A DNA stretch of 64,000 nucleotides from assembly GCA_009760855.2 (NCBI GenBank), contig WPIO01000044.1, positions 2,429,393-2,493,392 of the forward strand. The letters are read 5' to 3'. This DNA comes from Cristatella mucedo (Eukaryota; Bryozoa; Phylactolaemata; Cristatellidae). The notes below the pieces were generated by a model that was not told where the DNA came from, did no database searches, and saw only the letters and a list, made by a program, of their open reading frames with translations. How positions within the stretch are numbered: the stretch's first letter is position 1; each line of letters starts with the position of its first letter. This document shows, one piece after another, positions 53,463 through 64,000 of the stretch. Made by a program: the position numbers and the translations under genes.

Positions 53463-53672
53463 ATCAATGCCCATTAGTATTGCCAACCGAGACAAAAATG
53501 GGCTGAAAAAGCAAGCAAACGTTGCTGTTAGCATATGTTGGTTACTATAAGCAAGCAGTTGTTCATCACATGAGTGATTTCTAACCTTATGTCAGTACCG
53601 TTATGTCAAAAGACCAATATTCATTGCTCATAAAAAACACTGCCATATACTGACAGTTGACCGGCAGTGCTT

Positions 53673-53746
53673 ATACATACATACATACATACATACATAC
53701 ATACATACATACATACATACATACATACATACATACATACATACAT
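53673..53746. repeat. (ACAT)n microsatellite, about 18 units
   Basis: Perfect TACA tetranucleotide run. Confidence 0.99.
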
Positions 53747-54599
53747 GTGGCACATAAAGTGAAAAATAATGCAAATTTCTGTGCATTGGAACTACTTGGC
53801 ATACTGCCTGCTGGACATGAGTGAAATATATCGGTAGGTGTGTGCTGGTCAGCAAAAGAAGAAGCGATTGCCAGCTTTGTCACATCAAGGGTTCAACTGC
53901 AGTTGACGGGTGTACTTGACCTTATGAAAAAGACATGCATTTTATAAATATGTGCATTTATGGCTGCAACAGCAGTTTTCACTATATATAATCCGAAAAG
54001 CATGCAAAATTCTTCAGAGCTTGCTGAACAGGCAACAATCATTCAAATACGTAAGTGTCAAGTAAATTTTTGCTATGGATCAAGCTTATTTTAAGATAAG
54101 CTGCGCATAAAACACTCACAGAGACACAGCAAAAGTACTACTGATAAAGGAAATCCTAGCAAAGTAATGAAGTGCTGTGGCTCACATGATAGTTTCCATT
54201 AATCACATCGCTTCGGGATGTATACTGCATGCCAGGGAGACTGACAAGATTGCCAATACCACGTGATTCTCTATAGTAGATCGATAAGCAGTGCTACTAA
54301 AAGCATTATTCGGTAGGTGTCACAGAATGTGGTTCCTGAAAGCAGACAAAAATTCATCCATCATTCACTCACCCTTACTCACTGCCTGACATGTGCAGCT
54401 TCACCATATGCCATGCTCAATGTATGTGCTAGAGTCATGACAGGCAGTGGCAGAAGTTCTATCACTTCCTGGTGCCAACGGCTGGCTAATAACTGCTGAG
54501 AGATGCTAAACGTCAACAACGCTGGCACCAAAGCACACACGTGCACGTAAATGTAGGGTTAACGGTTAAGCGAGAACAAATACACATGCCGGAGAGAGC
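53747..54599. other. Sequence without recognised feature
   Basis: No repeat, gene or motif recognised. Confidence 0.4.
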
Positions 54600-54634
54600 G
54601 CACACACACACACACACAAACACAGACAAACACA

Positions 54635-54669
<35 letters not shown>

Positions 54670-54828
54670 CCGATGACACATATTTAAGTCGCGTGCTCAT
54701 GCACACACAAAAACACACTCACAAATGCACATAGCTGAGAACTCAAACAAACCCAGCGTGCCATGGCATGCGAACAGGCACACCAACACATTTGCCAACA
54801 TACTTATAGAGACAGAACAAGCAGCCAC

Positions 54829-54911
<83 letters not shown>

Positions 54912-54912
54912 G
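54600..54912. repeat. (CA)n microsatellites
   Basis: Two CA-rich blocks, 54600-54670 and 54826-54911, with short interruptions. Confidence 0.97.
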
Positions 54913-55074
54913 CACAATAACTCAAAAAAACATCCATGCGATCATAATAAAAAATAAGGTTAGTTTGGAAAAGTTGGCCATAACTACCCAGTTGGTTCTT
55001 ATAAAGATAAGACCATTTCTGGGTAAAGTTTGCACATATGTTATACCCCTGGTTTAGCCCAATGGTAAGGTGCT

Positions 55075-55574
55075 TACCTGCTTGCTGGCTTACCAGCACG
55101 TGCAATCAGGCGATTACAGCTGGTGCACAACACTGCAGCTAGGCTTGTCTGTCGTGAGCGTGGCAGTTGCCACATCACACCCCTTCTTGCCGACCTGCAC
55201 TGGCTACCAGTCGTGCAATGGATCGACTTCAAGGTTTTGTTGCTCACTTTTAGGACCCTTCATTCTTTGGCTCCAGCCTACCTATCGGATCTACTCCCCC
55301 ATCAGGCTAAGCATCGTACCACTCGCTTTTCGGAATGCAACTGATTACCAATACCTCGTACAAACCTGAAATCCTTTGGAGACTGTGCATTTAGTTCGCA
55401 TGCTCCCAAAGCCTGGAACTCACTCCCGACTTCCATCACGACATCCCCACATGACTTGATCACATTTAAAAAGAAATTAAAACGCACCTATTTAGGACAG
55501 CATTAAGTGGGTCTCTGTGATTCGTCCTTTATGTGCTTATGCGGGCTGACTCTGTTGCATGCTGCCACTATGTA
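55075..55574 (+). mobile_element. LINE family A, 3' coding part
   Basis: Encodes LQLVHNTAARLVCRERGS, HITPLLADLHWLPVVQWIDF and LTFRTLHSLAPAYLSDLLPH, with 3' sequence ending at GCATGCTGCCACTA, where an inverted LINE B interrupts it. It resumes at 56211. Confidence 0.9.
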
Positions 55575-56210
55575 ATGTATGTATCTCCGTCAGTAACTCC
55601 ACAAAGTCATAAAGACCATGTGGGTGTTACGCAGGAGAGTTTTGTATAGCGCACTCACAGCCTAAGCGGCTTTCGGTACGCATTCGGTAGCCAACAGACT
55701 TCGTCTCACGCAACAAAGAGAAAGTGGAAAGCATAGCAGAGTTAGGAGAGCAGTTGAGGTAGTGAGTAGCATAGAAGTAGCAGTTCAGGACCGCTGAAAA
55801 AGATGTGCCATAGTCGGCAGTTGGAGAGTAGATGTCGTTGCGTAAGAATTGTGGAAGCAAGTTCCACAGCCTAGGACCTGCAGAGCTAAAGCTTCTGTCG
55901 CCAACTGTCTTTAAGCGGAGGAATGGAACAGCTAATTTATTGTCCACATAGGACCTGAGGGCGCGAACAGGCTGAAACTGATTGAGCAGTTCAGCTAGGT
56001 ACGAAGGAGCCAAGCCGTGGCGGGCCTTGTGGGTCAGTGTAAGAACTTTGCTCTGTATCCTTTGCTCAACCGGCAACCATCCTAGCTCTTTCAGCAGAGG
56101 TGACACTTGCTCAAACTGCTGGGACTTGAAGACCAGCCTTGCAGCCATATTCATAGTCCGCTGTAGTGGCATAATAGCTTTCTTTGGTTGCCCAGTCAAA
56201 AGCTTCATGC
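55575..56210 (-). mobile_element. LINE family B, best minus copy, nested in LINE A
   Basis: An open 214-codon minus frame covers the ORF C-terminus (QRTMNMAARLVFKSQQFEQV, SYLAELLNQFQPVRALRSYV, KSVGYRMRTESRLG). The 3' end lies at the left (ATGTAATGTATGTATCTCC). It splits the LINE A 3' UTR exactly between CCACTA and the AGCTTCATGCTGACCCTGTG continuation. Confidence 0.93.
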
Positions 56211-56352
56211 TGACCCTGTGCATGTCACCCCTAACCATGCTATTCATGTTGTTTATCAAGTATGATACCACTCACGACTCGATCGTGTTTTCTTTGCAGC
56301 AAATTTAAAGTGCCTAGAAAGAGATTGAGTTCTCTGAGGGCGCTTTATCTTT
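56211..56352 (+). mobile_element. LINE family A 3' UTR, continuation
   Basis: GCTGACCCTGTGCATGTCACCCC to CCTAGAAAGAGATTGAGTTCTCTGAGGGCGCTTTATC, the hairpin tail, without its usual ATT end. Confidence 0.85.
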
Positions 56353-57160
56353 CTGAGGAGGTAGCTGCACGCCTGAACCAAAGTTACGAGTCAAGTGCTT
56401 CTTTGTTAAGTCTACCTGGGTCGCGCCCTAGCATAGGCGCAGGTTACCTAAGTACAGAGATGCATTACCCCGTAAGTGAGTTTTTGTATTGGTGAGAGCT
56501 TTCGAGGAGTGTGGCAATAAGACCAAACTAGATGCTTACCGACATTGTGCACCTGCAAATAAAGTTCGATAAAATCTCCTATTGGTGCTTTGTGACTCGA
56601 TCCAGCATATGCAAACGTACGCGTGACCCTCAAGGTAATAATTGATAGGATGGTGCCTAAGACGGTCAAGGTGGAGCGAACGACTGATTCCAAACTCGCT
56701 AACGAGAGAAGTACTTAATTAACTAAGCCAGCATTGCCTCACCTAGCGGACCACTCCCGTTTTGCAAAATATAAGGCCAATAACTTAGGTATCTTGAAAC
56801 GCAATTCTCCAGACGCATCGCATGAACATAGTCCCAACAATAAACATATCTTTCCGAAGGCGAGAGCGCTCATCAGCTATACAACGAACCCAAATGTAAA
56901 GCTCCTAGAAAGAGATTGAGCTCTCCGAGGGCGCTTTATCAAGTGCATTATTATTATTATTTCGAGCAATGACAGAGCTGCCTATTAGAGCTCGGAACGA
57001 GGCCGAGGTCGGACAAAATTCTATCAACACGCGGTTTCGGTTCACAAAAAGAGCTTATCATTCACTTTAGCTAGCAGAAATACATAATGATAATACTAAT
57101 TTATTTATTGGAATAGAACGTGCAGTTCTACGTTGAATCAACAATTTTAGTCTGGCATGG
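56353..57160. other. Mostly unique sequence with a LINE A tail
   Basis: At 56888-56965 a LINE A tail (GTAAAGCTCCTAGAAAGAGATTGAG...GGGCGCTTTATC, then ATT repeats) is present. The rest shows no gene. Confidence 0.5.
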
Positions 57161-57690
57161 TTGTAGGAGCTAGAGCGCACGTGTTGACAGCGTGACGAAC
57201 GAAGAATGTCGACGAAGAGAACGAAGTCCCCCCCTAACTAGTTGTAGTGTTGACGACGACTGCTGTATTGTATCGTACGCAGGAAACGCAAAAATGCGAG
57301 CATACATTCGGATGTAGTAGCCGTCGTGGAAGCAACGCTGGAGCGCTAGCAGATAAGATAAGAGAGAGTGAGCGAGAAGGAGGGAGAGCGAGTGGATAGC
57401 CGACGCACAGGCCGACTCGTAGGCAGAAAGGGGTCGCTGCAGGACTAGCGGGTCAAACGACCACAGCTTACCTGTGGCAAGAACCCAACTTAGTTTACAA
57501 TACTTTCTAACTGCTGCTCCTTGTGAGGTGGTTTTCAGAGCTCCCGTTGGCCGGGCGGAGTCGTGCAAGTCCGGCTGAAACAGCAGCAGGTGTGGCCACG
57601 CCCACATGGTGACCGGCCCAGAACCGGTTTTCTCACTTCCGGATTTGAGGCCAATTATCCACGAGGGGGGGGGGGGCAACTGTCCATAAA
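57161..57690 (-). other. 169-codon open frame of unknown nature
   Basis: Frame on minus from 57679 to 57170 with no recognisable domain. It begins near a G11 run (57666-57676), which is low-complexity, and contains a hydrophobic Leu-rich centre (SLSLLLAHSLLSYLLAL). It might be LTR or other repeat sequence. I cannot support a gene. Confidence 0.2.
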
Positions 57691-58729
57691 CCCGTAGCGC
57701 CTACTGAATCCTGGGATCTCATTAGCTCGGTCTGAGGTCGGCCATGCTTTATAGCGTCTTCATAGCACGTGTTGGCATGCAGCTATCTGCCGGCGGTCGC
57801 ACTGCGACAGTGCTTATAAGTTTCGTAATGTGGGCATTCAATGTGACTAAAGGAAATTTAAGGTAATTTCAGCTTATACACTGTGACGTTATCAGCTCTG
57901 GTTTCTGTTGAGACGCTTGGGGCCATTTAGTCGTGTGGGCTTATTGGATGGGTACCGACTGAGTATTCTGGCGGGAAGGAATATCTCAAGGATCATGTAA
58001 GGTTGTGCACATTTTAAGATTGCGTGTGTATAGAGTACATTACTTTTCGGCACAGGGCTGGCATGCTCGCCTAGCTGGCCTCCTCATGTAACCCAATCGT
58101 CAGTAATATTTGGCCAATGTTGTTATGATGGTTCCTTGGTGTGCTTTCCTGTCTGCCGTGCCTTGCAAATGCCAAAGCTCGACCAATAGGGATCTGATAA
58201 ACGTGAATTTTGGCGATGGTATATTAATGCACGTACATCATTTGTAGCCCTATTGATCTGTGTGTCATAAAGAGAGACGAGTGCTTTGAAAGCCGGCTTT
58301 TTGATTGATTAGTCGTTAGTCGTTTTATCAACCGCCTGCACTACTTTTTGTCTTGCAAATATCACTGATAAGCTTATTGTCAACAGATAAATTTGAAACC
58401 TTTAAGCACGCGCGTGTATATACTTGAAGATTGGTTTCCTGAGTGATCCGTGTTTTGCTACTCATGAGTTGCTAGGTACTGCATGCTTCAAGATCCCCCT
58501 AGCCACTTTGAAAGCGTTTTGCCAAGAGAACTTTGTGCCTGGTAAATTCCATAACTTGACCACTTCTACCCCGATCAGCATGAAATTTAGAATGATTTGC
58601 GTCTATAACAATGCAGATCGTTCGGCTTGGGTATACGTTTGGGATGTATGGTGTTGTACTCCATTGTGTTGTCTTCCAACTTACTAGAACTTAATATTAT
58701 GGAAAATTAAAGTTCGGCTGATCCAACAA
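57691..58729. other. Sequence without recognised feature
   Basis: An open frame at 58424-58687 has no recognisable domain. Nothing else seen. Confidence 0.35.
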
Positions 58730-58868
58730 AATTTATATAGCGGCTGAAGTGCCTATGTGGCATATCTTGTGCTTGCAGTAGACCCTACAGAATTGACTGC
58801 TACAGTACTCGAACCCACGACCTAGGTCGTGGTGCTCGAACACCTCAGCCTTATGCCAAGAGCAAAGG
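58730..58868 (-). mobile_element. SINE family 1 copy, divergent
   Basis: The reverse complement has GTGGGTTCGAGTAC (B box), preceded by the A-box-like GGCATAAGGCTGAGGTGTTCG. Confidence 0.65.
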
Positions 58869-59149
58869 CATATTCAACATCAACATATTTTTTATATCCT
58901 GTTAGGTGGTCTGCAATCTTTGCCAAGTGTCATTCGTTCATCTTCTAAGTGGTTCAAGAGCTTTTATTCTTGTTTGTAAAGCTGTGATTTCTACTATATT
59001 TGAATATGACCATAAGACTCCTTATGACTAATAATTCATACTATAGGCACAATGGGTAGCTCACCTTGGCAATCATTAATTGTTTGCATGCCTGGATAGC
59101 TTGCCAGCTGTCAAGCCGGCCTGATGAATTTGTTCTCAGAGACCACCCT

Positions 59150-59200
59150 CATATTCTTCGTGGCTTTGTGGAGTTAAAGACTGAGAGACATTAGACCTTA
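59150..59200 (+). mobile_element. LINE family B 3' tail fragment
   Basis: TATTCTTCGTGGCTTTGTGGAGTTAAAGACTGAGAGACATTA matches the 3' end of family B. Confidence 0.6.
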
Positions 59201-59369
59201 CCTTCCTTCTGGTCACCCTGACCTTCAAGGCCAGTCTTTTGTTACCTTTCGGCCTATGACCTGGTCACAGAGGCTCATGGCTTAATGTCTCCCAGCAGGA
59301 TTCTGTATTTCATTGCCACATGATTGTCGTGACATTAATTTTCTTGACATCTTTTGACCTTTGTGACTT

Positions 59370-60060
59370 GGGTAAAGTCTGTCTGCTTGTTTTGCTTGAT
59401 CTTTTGGCAGCGTTTGATACTATCGATCTCAAAGCCCTTCTCGAGTGCCTCTCATTTTGCCTGGGTACCACTGATACTGCAAGATAATCGTTCGGATCCT
59501 ATTTCATTGGGATGCTTGAGAGTATTGATGTGAAAATTAAAAAAATTATCCGACCAACCACTGAATTATGGGGTACCACAGAACTGTGTGCCCCTGTTCT
59601 TTTTGCAGTTTAAACTCTCCGATGCGATTGCCAGGCCCAACCTAGGCTGTTAGTTCTATGCAGATTTCATTCAGTTGTACCTTTGCTTTGATCCTTCCTA
59701 GCCCTTTAGCACGTCGAATTCTCTCAACTCTCTTGCTGCATGTATCGATGACATCCATACATGGGTGGCAGTACACTCTCTTAAATTGAATGATGATAAC
59801 GCCAACTTACTAATAATGGACGAATAATCCGTGATTCTGAAATTGAAAAACCGAGGGCTCAAAATCGGCTCTGCCAGCATATGTCCCATTGAATCTGCAC
59901 GAAATCTGTGTCCTGTTCCAAAGTGACCTTTCATTAGACGATCACATCAGCTCCACCGTCATGTCTACCTAGTTTCAGCTGCATAACATTGCTGAAATTT
60001 GGGCTTGTTTAGACAGGGATACCACTTCTAAATTTGTCCATGCATTTGTGATATGAGTGA
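59370..60060 (+). mobile_element. LINE family A, degenerate RT and C-terminal part
   Basis: Encodes VCLLVLLDLLAAFDTID and LECLSFCLGTT of the RT, a degraded YADD region (LG/CYADFIQL) and the post-RT part (CIDDIHTWVAVHSLKLN-like). Many indels and stops. Confidence 0.8.
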
Positions 60061-60361
60061 CGTTGTGCGACTTAGGTATAGTACTGTATGTGGTTCGTGG
60101 TGCTGGCTAGTTTTCGAGGTTACCCTATTGAAAGTAGGTGCATGAATCTAGTCACTAATGTGATTCGTGTCTCTTTTTTTACCATAGGTAGCAAGAATCC
60201 TTAGAGATTTTAAGTTTTGTGCATTACTTGCATAAATATGTAGGAATTGATTGGTTCTTGCATTCTACTGTTGCCGTTTAGTAACTTTACTGACCAATTG
60301 TTGTAAATTTGGCTGCAGGTAGGGGTGCAACTTTGTTCGCATCTTTCATTGGATATTAGCA

Positions 60362-60589
60362 GTGCGAATGGAGAGTCACGGCCGAGTTGCAGATGCTTTT
60401 CTCTCTACAACTGCTATCAAAAAGCAGCCGGCGCCGGGCAAATTTAAACCACAACAGTATTTTCGAGTTTTCTTAGATGGCAGTTGGCAGGTCATTTCAA
60501 ATTTTCGTGAGCCTTGTCAGACTCACACAGGCCCTGTCAAAGAAGCATGGGACCACAACTTTCTTATTTGGCTAGCATTCAAATAGCAG
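60362..60589 (+). CDS. Weak exon candidate, 74-codon open frame
   Basis: Begins at ATG-like positions after TATTAGCAG|TGCG and stays open to TAG. Sequence such as GKFKPQQYFRVFLDGSWQVI has amino-acid-like composition, but no domain or splice partner was recognised. Confidence 0.15.
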
Positions 60590-60664
60590 ATTGAATTCTT
60601 ATTGTAGGCAGTATTTGAAACCAGATTGTGGGGCGTGTGGCAAAGCGTTATTTTAACTCAGGTG

Positions 60665-60830
60665 GTGTCCCCTACATATGCTAGGCATAAAGTGCTCACG
60701 ACCCGAGTCTTGGGTTGGAGTCCGGTGACAGGCAATCCTTTTATTGCTTGCAGAAAGGATTGATGGTTCCCACGGCTGCTCTGCTGCTATATAAATGAGG
60801 CCCTCAAATTAGCTGATCTTTACTTTAAAT
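60665..60830 (+). mobile_element. SINE family 1 copy, divergent
   Basis: GAGTCTTGGGTTGGAGTCC (B box region) and GCTGCTCTGCTGCTATATAAATGAGGCC end. Confidence 0.6.
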
Positions 60831-61072
60831 GCACATGTTCCTCGAATAGAATGTTATTTAAGCTTGTCAGTAGGCCTAGAATGTATATATTGATGCCGAG
60901 GCACTTGGCCCCAATCAGGCCTCTGAAAGGTGCTGCACGTGCCCAGCAAACAGCAATAAAAGAACTTGGCAAAATGTGTCCGGGTGCCCGAAATTGCGAG
61001 CGAGCCGATATCTGCTGGTTTGCTGTGGCATATATTTCTCGTCATGTATAAGCTTTTGTCTTGTCTTTACAG

Positions 61073-61210
61073 GTTGCTATCTACAAGCACGCTGCCACCA
61101 ATAAACGCTTATGTTTGCTATGCACGTGTGAAACTCAATATTCTTGTCAGTTTACACTTGTTTTGACAGTACGAAGATTGCTGGCTTATAACGACACAAA
61201 AGCAAACAAA
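61073..61210 (+). CDS. Weak exon candidate, Cys-rich, phase 0-0
   Basis: Pyrimidine tract and TTTACAG acceptor, 46 open codons (VAIYKHAATNKRLCLLCTCE at the start), and an AAA|GTAAGC donor. No family recognised and no partner exon assigned. Confidence 0.2.
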
Positions 61211-61419
61211 GTAAGCATTGTTTTCAGCACTGGAAAGTCGAGCTAGCACCAGATATTGCAACTGCCTACAAAGTTGGTCAAATGCAAATAAGGGTGTTAC
61301 TACCTCACGTAACAAGTCTAAACATGCAACTTTGCTCATGGATTTAATTTGCGGAGCTAGTGGTTCTGTCTTCCGTTTTTTGTTTTATGGAATTCATCAC
61401 TGCTTTGTAATATAAGTAA

Positions 61420-61620
61420 TCTTAGTCTGTAAGTCCACGCAGCCATGTGGACCGTGTAAGTTCTAAGCATGAATTTTGTATAGCAAACTCCGAAAGCACG
61501 TGGAGGTTCAAAACTGGTACATCAGTTCAGGTATGAAGGAGCCAAGCCATCGCATGCCTTGTGGGTCAGAGTAAGCTTGGTATTCTTTGATCTACCGGGA
61601 ACCATGTTGTAGTTTGGCTG
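61420..61620 (-). mobile_element. LINE family B, degenerate 3' fragment
   Basis: Contains the family end (GTCTGTAAGTCCACGCAG) and the block GGTATGAAGGAGCCAAGCC..GTGGGTCAGAGTAAG of the ORF in inverted sense. Confidence 0.7.
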
Positions 61621-62084
61621 ACCAATAGTGTCAAATGTTTTTATTTGAATGCTGGCTCCATGCTTACGTTTAAACACGATCCAATCAGACCGAATGACCA
61701 AACTAATAATGCAGTTAAAGAGTTGTTTTTGTCCACATTTTGTTGTTGCTTGTCTTACAACAACTATTGCAACTCATTAAGGCCATGTGCATGCAGATTA
61801 CCTATCTTCGTTGTGATGTAATATCCCATGTGCCTGTTGCATGTGATTTTGGGTGCTGCAACTCAGCTGGTTATGCCCTCTACTGCAGACCTAGTGCCAT
61901 TGAAACCGCATATGTTTAGTGTGGCACTCGGTTCTTATTGCTGCTTATGTGTTCTGTGCATATTGTATTTACACCTTTCTTTTTAGGATGCCGATGCTAT
62001 CAGCCGAGACTGGATCGTCTATGCAAACTAAAGAGAACTCACGAGCAACATTCTGCCAGGAGAAAATGCAAGGCCGTGACAACC

Positions 62085-62226
62085 CAGGAGGTAAGGTGCT
62101 TTCTCTTCACGGCCGTGGTCGTAGGTTCGAATCCTGTAGTTGGCGATCCTTTACTGCCAACTGCAAGCAGTGGTGATAGCCGTTAAGGCTCCGCTGCAGC
62201 TATACAAATGAGGCTGTTAAATCAGG
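62085..62226 (+). mobile_element. SINE family 1 copy, divergent
   Basis: GGAGGTAAGGTGCTTTC, GTCGTAGGTTCGAATCC (a near-perfect B box), GGCGATCCTTTACTGCC and AAGGCTCCGCTGCAGCTATACAAATGAGGC. Confidence 0.8.
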
Positions 62227-63094
62227 CCAGTGCAGCGAGAATTGCCCTCAAAATTGCCTGGTTGGTATATGTATAGCAGAGGTAACTGCAGAAAACAGGC
62301 TTTGCTAAGTCGACAAAAGATATCAGACTTTGCCACCGGTTATTAGCAGCAGCTATGCATTAACTGCTCGAATACTTAGTTTAAGCTTGCACCGTTCACT
62401 TATGCATCTGTTACCATATAAGCTGTCCAACGTGTTCTGCTAGATGTGTTGCTCTCATAGTGTGTTCAGCAGCTGCTCACAGGGTGTAATGCGACTGGTT
62501 GTGTGGCTTGCTAGAACATCTACGAGACGTTTGGGATAGATCGGTGTCCGCCTCGTCTTTTTAAGGTGAGTTGTCGCGTAAGCACTTGCAACTTGATAGT
62601 TGCTTTTCTGAATGGTCTGCCCATGCTCCTACTATCACTTGGCCCGAAATTGTACCGTTGAGTTCAGTTGAGAAAATTTGAGCAATATGGGCTGATTAAA
62701 GTGATGCATGTTTTGTAATAAGGTAACCTATTTTAGTTGCTTGAAGAGCTCATTTGGCAACTCGCAAACGTCATGTCAGCAATTTGCATCGCTTACCTGA
62801 TTGCCATGCAAGTGTTGCAATTGCTGCTGAACGTGCCCAGTGGTAATACATACATGCAAAGGTTGGCTTGACAGTGTTTAATTTTAAAACTAGAGTTCGA
62901 GGCAACTGTGCTATGGAGGTTATTCACTGTATTGTCAAAAGCTTGCTATCAGTCAGACCTAATTGTTGCATCTTGTCGCACTCTCACTGCTTGAACTATG
63001 GACTGCTCAGCTGGATAACTGTACCAGTGTCAAATGTTTGGAAGGGGATCATGGACCATAAACAGTTATCTATTTTAGCAGCCCCATTTGTATA
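62227..63094. other. Sequence without recognised feature
   Basis: No gene or repeat recognised. Confidence 0.4.
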
Positions 63095-63272
63095 ATAATA
63101 ATAATATACTTGATAAAGCACCGTCGGAGAACTCAATCTCATTCTAGGCAGAAGAAGAGCCTCAAAGGCTTTCATCATTTCTTGTAGTGTGAAATAAAAG
63201 AGCTCTAACTTTAGGACTCGAACCCACGACCCGGGCCTGGAACAATCGCCTTACACCTGGTCCCAGACCATA
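63095..63272 (-). mobile_element. LINE A tail adjoining a SINE family 1 copy
   Basis: ATT repeats and the GAGAACTCAATCTCATTCTAG hairpin tail (63095-63146) are followed by a divergent SINE 1 with a B box (GACTCGAACCCACGAC on +). Confidence 0.7.
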
Positions 63273-63340
63273 GCAAACTTGTATGTTTCTGTTTGTTAAT
63301 TTGTGTCACGTGCATGCTTGTATGCATGCATGGTTGGGTT

Positions 63341-63508
63341 GTAGGTGCTTGCACCCAGGTAGTGGTACTTGTACTGGGTATTGGTGCTATTCTCATGGGA
63401 TCTCTCTCACCAATCGTCGGATGGAAAGCTGTAGTCGCTCTGGCTACATATCTGGCAGCACCTTGGTATTGTGGTACGATACGCCCATTGGCTGAGATCA
63501 CTGGTTAG
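63341..63508 (+). CDS. Weak exon candidate with two hydrophobic segments
   Basis: Open frame after TTGTAG with VVVLVLGIGAILMGSLSPIV followed by GWKAVVALATYLAAPW. It would form one or two membrane helices and ends in TAG. Acceptor pyrimidine content is poor and no partner exon was found. Confidence 0.2.
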   Translation, partial: VGACTQVVVLVLGIGAILMGSLSPIVGWKAVVALATYLAAPWYCGTIRPLAEITG

Positions 63509-64000
63509 GGGCACATGTGCTACCATATCATAATACGCCTTTACTATATCGAGGAAAGTCAGGCCATACTATTTTCCCCTTGCTTTGGCACATTTCTCAA
63601 TTTGTTTTGCTAGGAAGATATTCCAGTAGAAAAGCGATAGGAAAACGTTTGTCAGCCAAGCTACATCGAGGCATTGCATTGAGATCACTGGGCAAAATCA
63701 GTGTGGGCTTTCACCTCTTTGTGGCCGTAATCGCCTTCTCATGTCGCTCGTTCTTTTAGACTCGGGTAATGGGTCCAAACATCTTGAAGCCTTACTGGGT
63801 TTATTTCTAGTTTGTACAGTATGTGACTTCATAGGTGTCTAAATCTAACGCGTGATGTGCACAGATTCAGCTTGCTCTCTCTCGCTCTCTTTCTCTCTTT
63901 CTGCGCATCGGTCTTCAAAGTTTGACCTCACTCTCCCGATGTTTTCAGGAGGTGAGTCTCGTACACTGTTCGACTCATGTAGCTCTCCTGACAGTGTACA
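63509..64000. other. Window end, no recognised feature
   Basis: CT-rich stretch at 63885-63905. No other feature seen. Confidence 0.4.

Noticed and set aside
53628-53883. Open frames with repeated Cys-Met-Tyr-Val
   Set aside because: Translation of the (ACAT)n microsatellite.
54697-55105. Open frames of Cys-Val or Thr-His repeats
   Set aside because: Translation of (CA)n microsatellites.

Overview
The window looks like genomic DNA of a non-vertebrate metazoan. It is gene-poor, intron-rich and full of repeats. Its one clear host gene is an animal-type matrix metalloproteinase (MMP). Two families of LINE fragments, two families of tRNA-derived SINEs, LTR elements, a hAT-type transposase remnant, a degenerate satellite and several microsatellites fill most of the rest. 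I cannot name the species from sequence alone.

Layout: (1) 1-17757: nine + strand exons of a membrane-anchored, furin-type MMP: cysteine switch, RRRLRR convertase site, catalytic HEFGHALGLMH motif, proline-rich hinge, hemopexin propeller and hydrophobic C-terminus. Splice phases agree at every junction; the signal-peptide exon was not found. Introns hold LINE and SINE copies. (2) 17758-21800: a possible small membrane-protein gene (two exons, weak), nested LINEs and a long GA microsatellite. (3) 22540-30560: about 24 degenerate units of a roughly 170-bp satellite with a GGCCCGGGCC-like core, split by a short LTR element with an initiator-tRNA-Met-like primer site. (4) 30600-36118: repeats, a broken hAT-type transposase and a LINE 3' end. 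(5) 36119-47479: two same-orientation Gypsy-like LTRs with gag and integrase ends just inside them. Between these ends lie a LINE RT fragment and about 9.5 kb of AT-rich, Polinton/adintovirus-like DNA. (6) 47480-64000: more repeats and a few weak exon candidates.

The viral segment is the most unusual part. It carries a protein-primed-type family B DNA polymerase, an A32-like packaging ATPase, an adenain-like protease, a PLA2-like capsid-associated protein, an HNH+AP2 endonuclease and six or seven further virus-like or unknown genes. The reading frames are interrupted many times by TAA, TAG and TGA, yet the conserved protein sequence continues in the same frame. About 600 codons of polymerase run in one frame through five such codons. 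Where homologues or context allow a guess, TAA/TAG sit where Gln fits and TGA where Trp fits, and three TAGs occur in a row in one gene. This suggests a reassigned, context-dependent genetic code (as in some ciliates), but C-to-T decay of Gln and Trp codons would give the same spectrum. Single-base frameshifts, often in homopolymers, are also present. Contamination or chimeric assembly must be excluded, because both ends of the segment fall inside other mobile elements and no terminal inverted repeats, integrase or major capsid gene were recognised.
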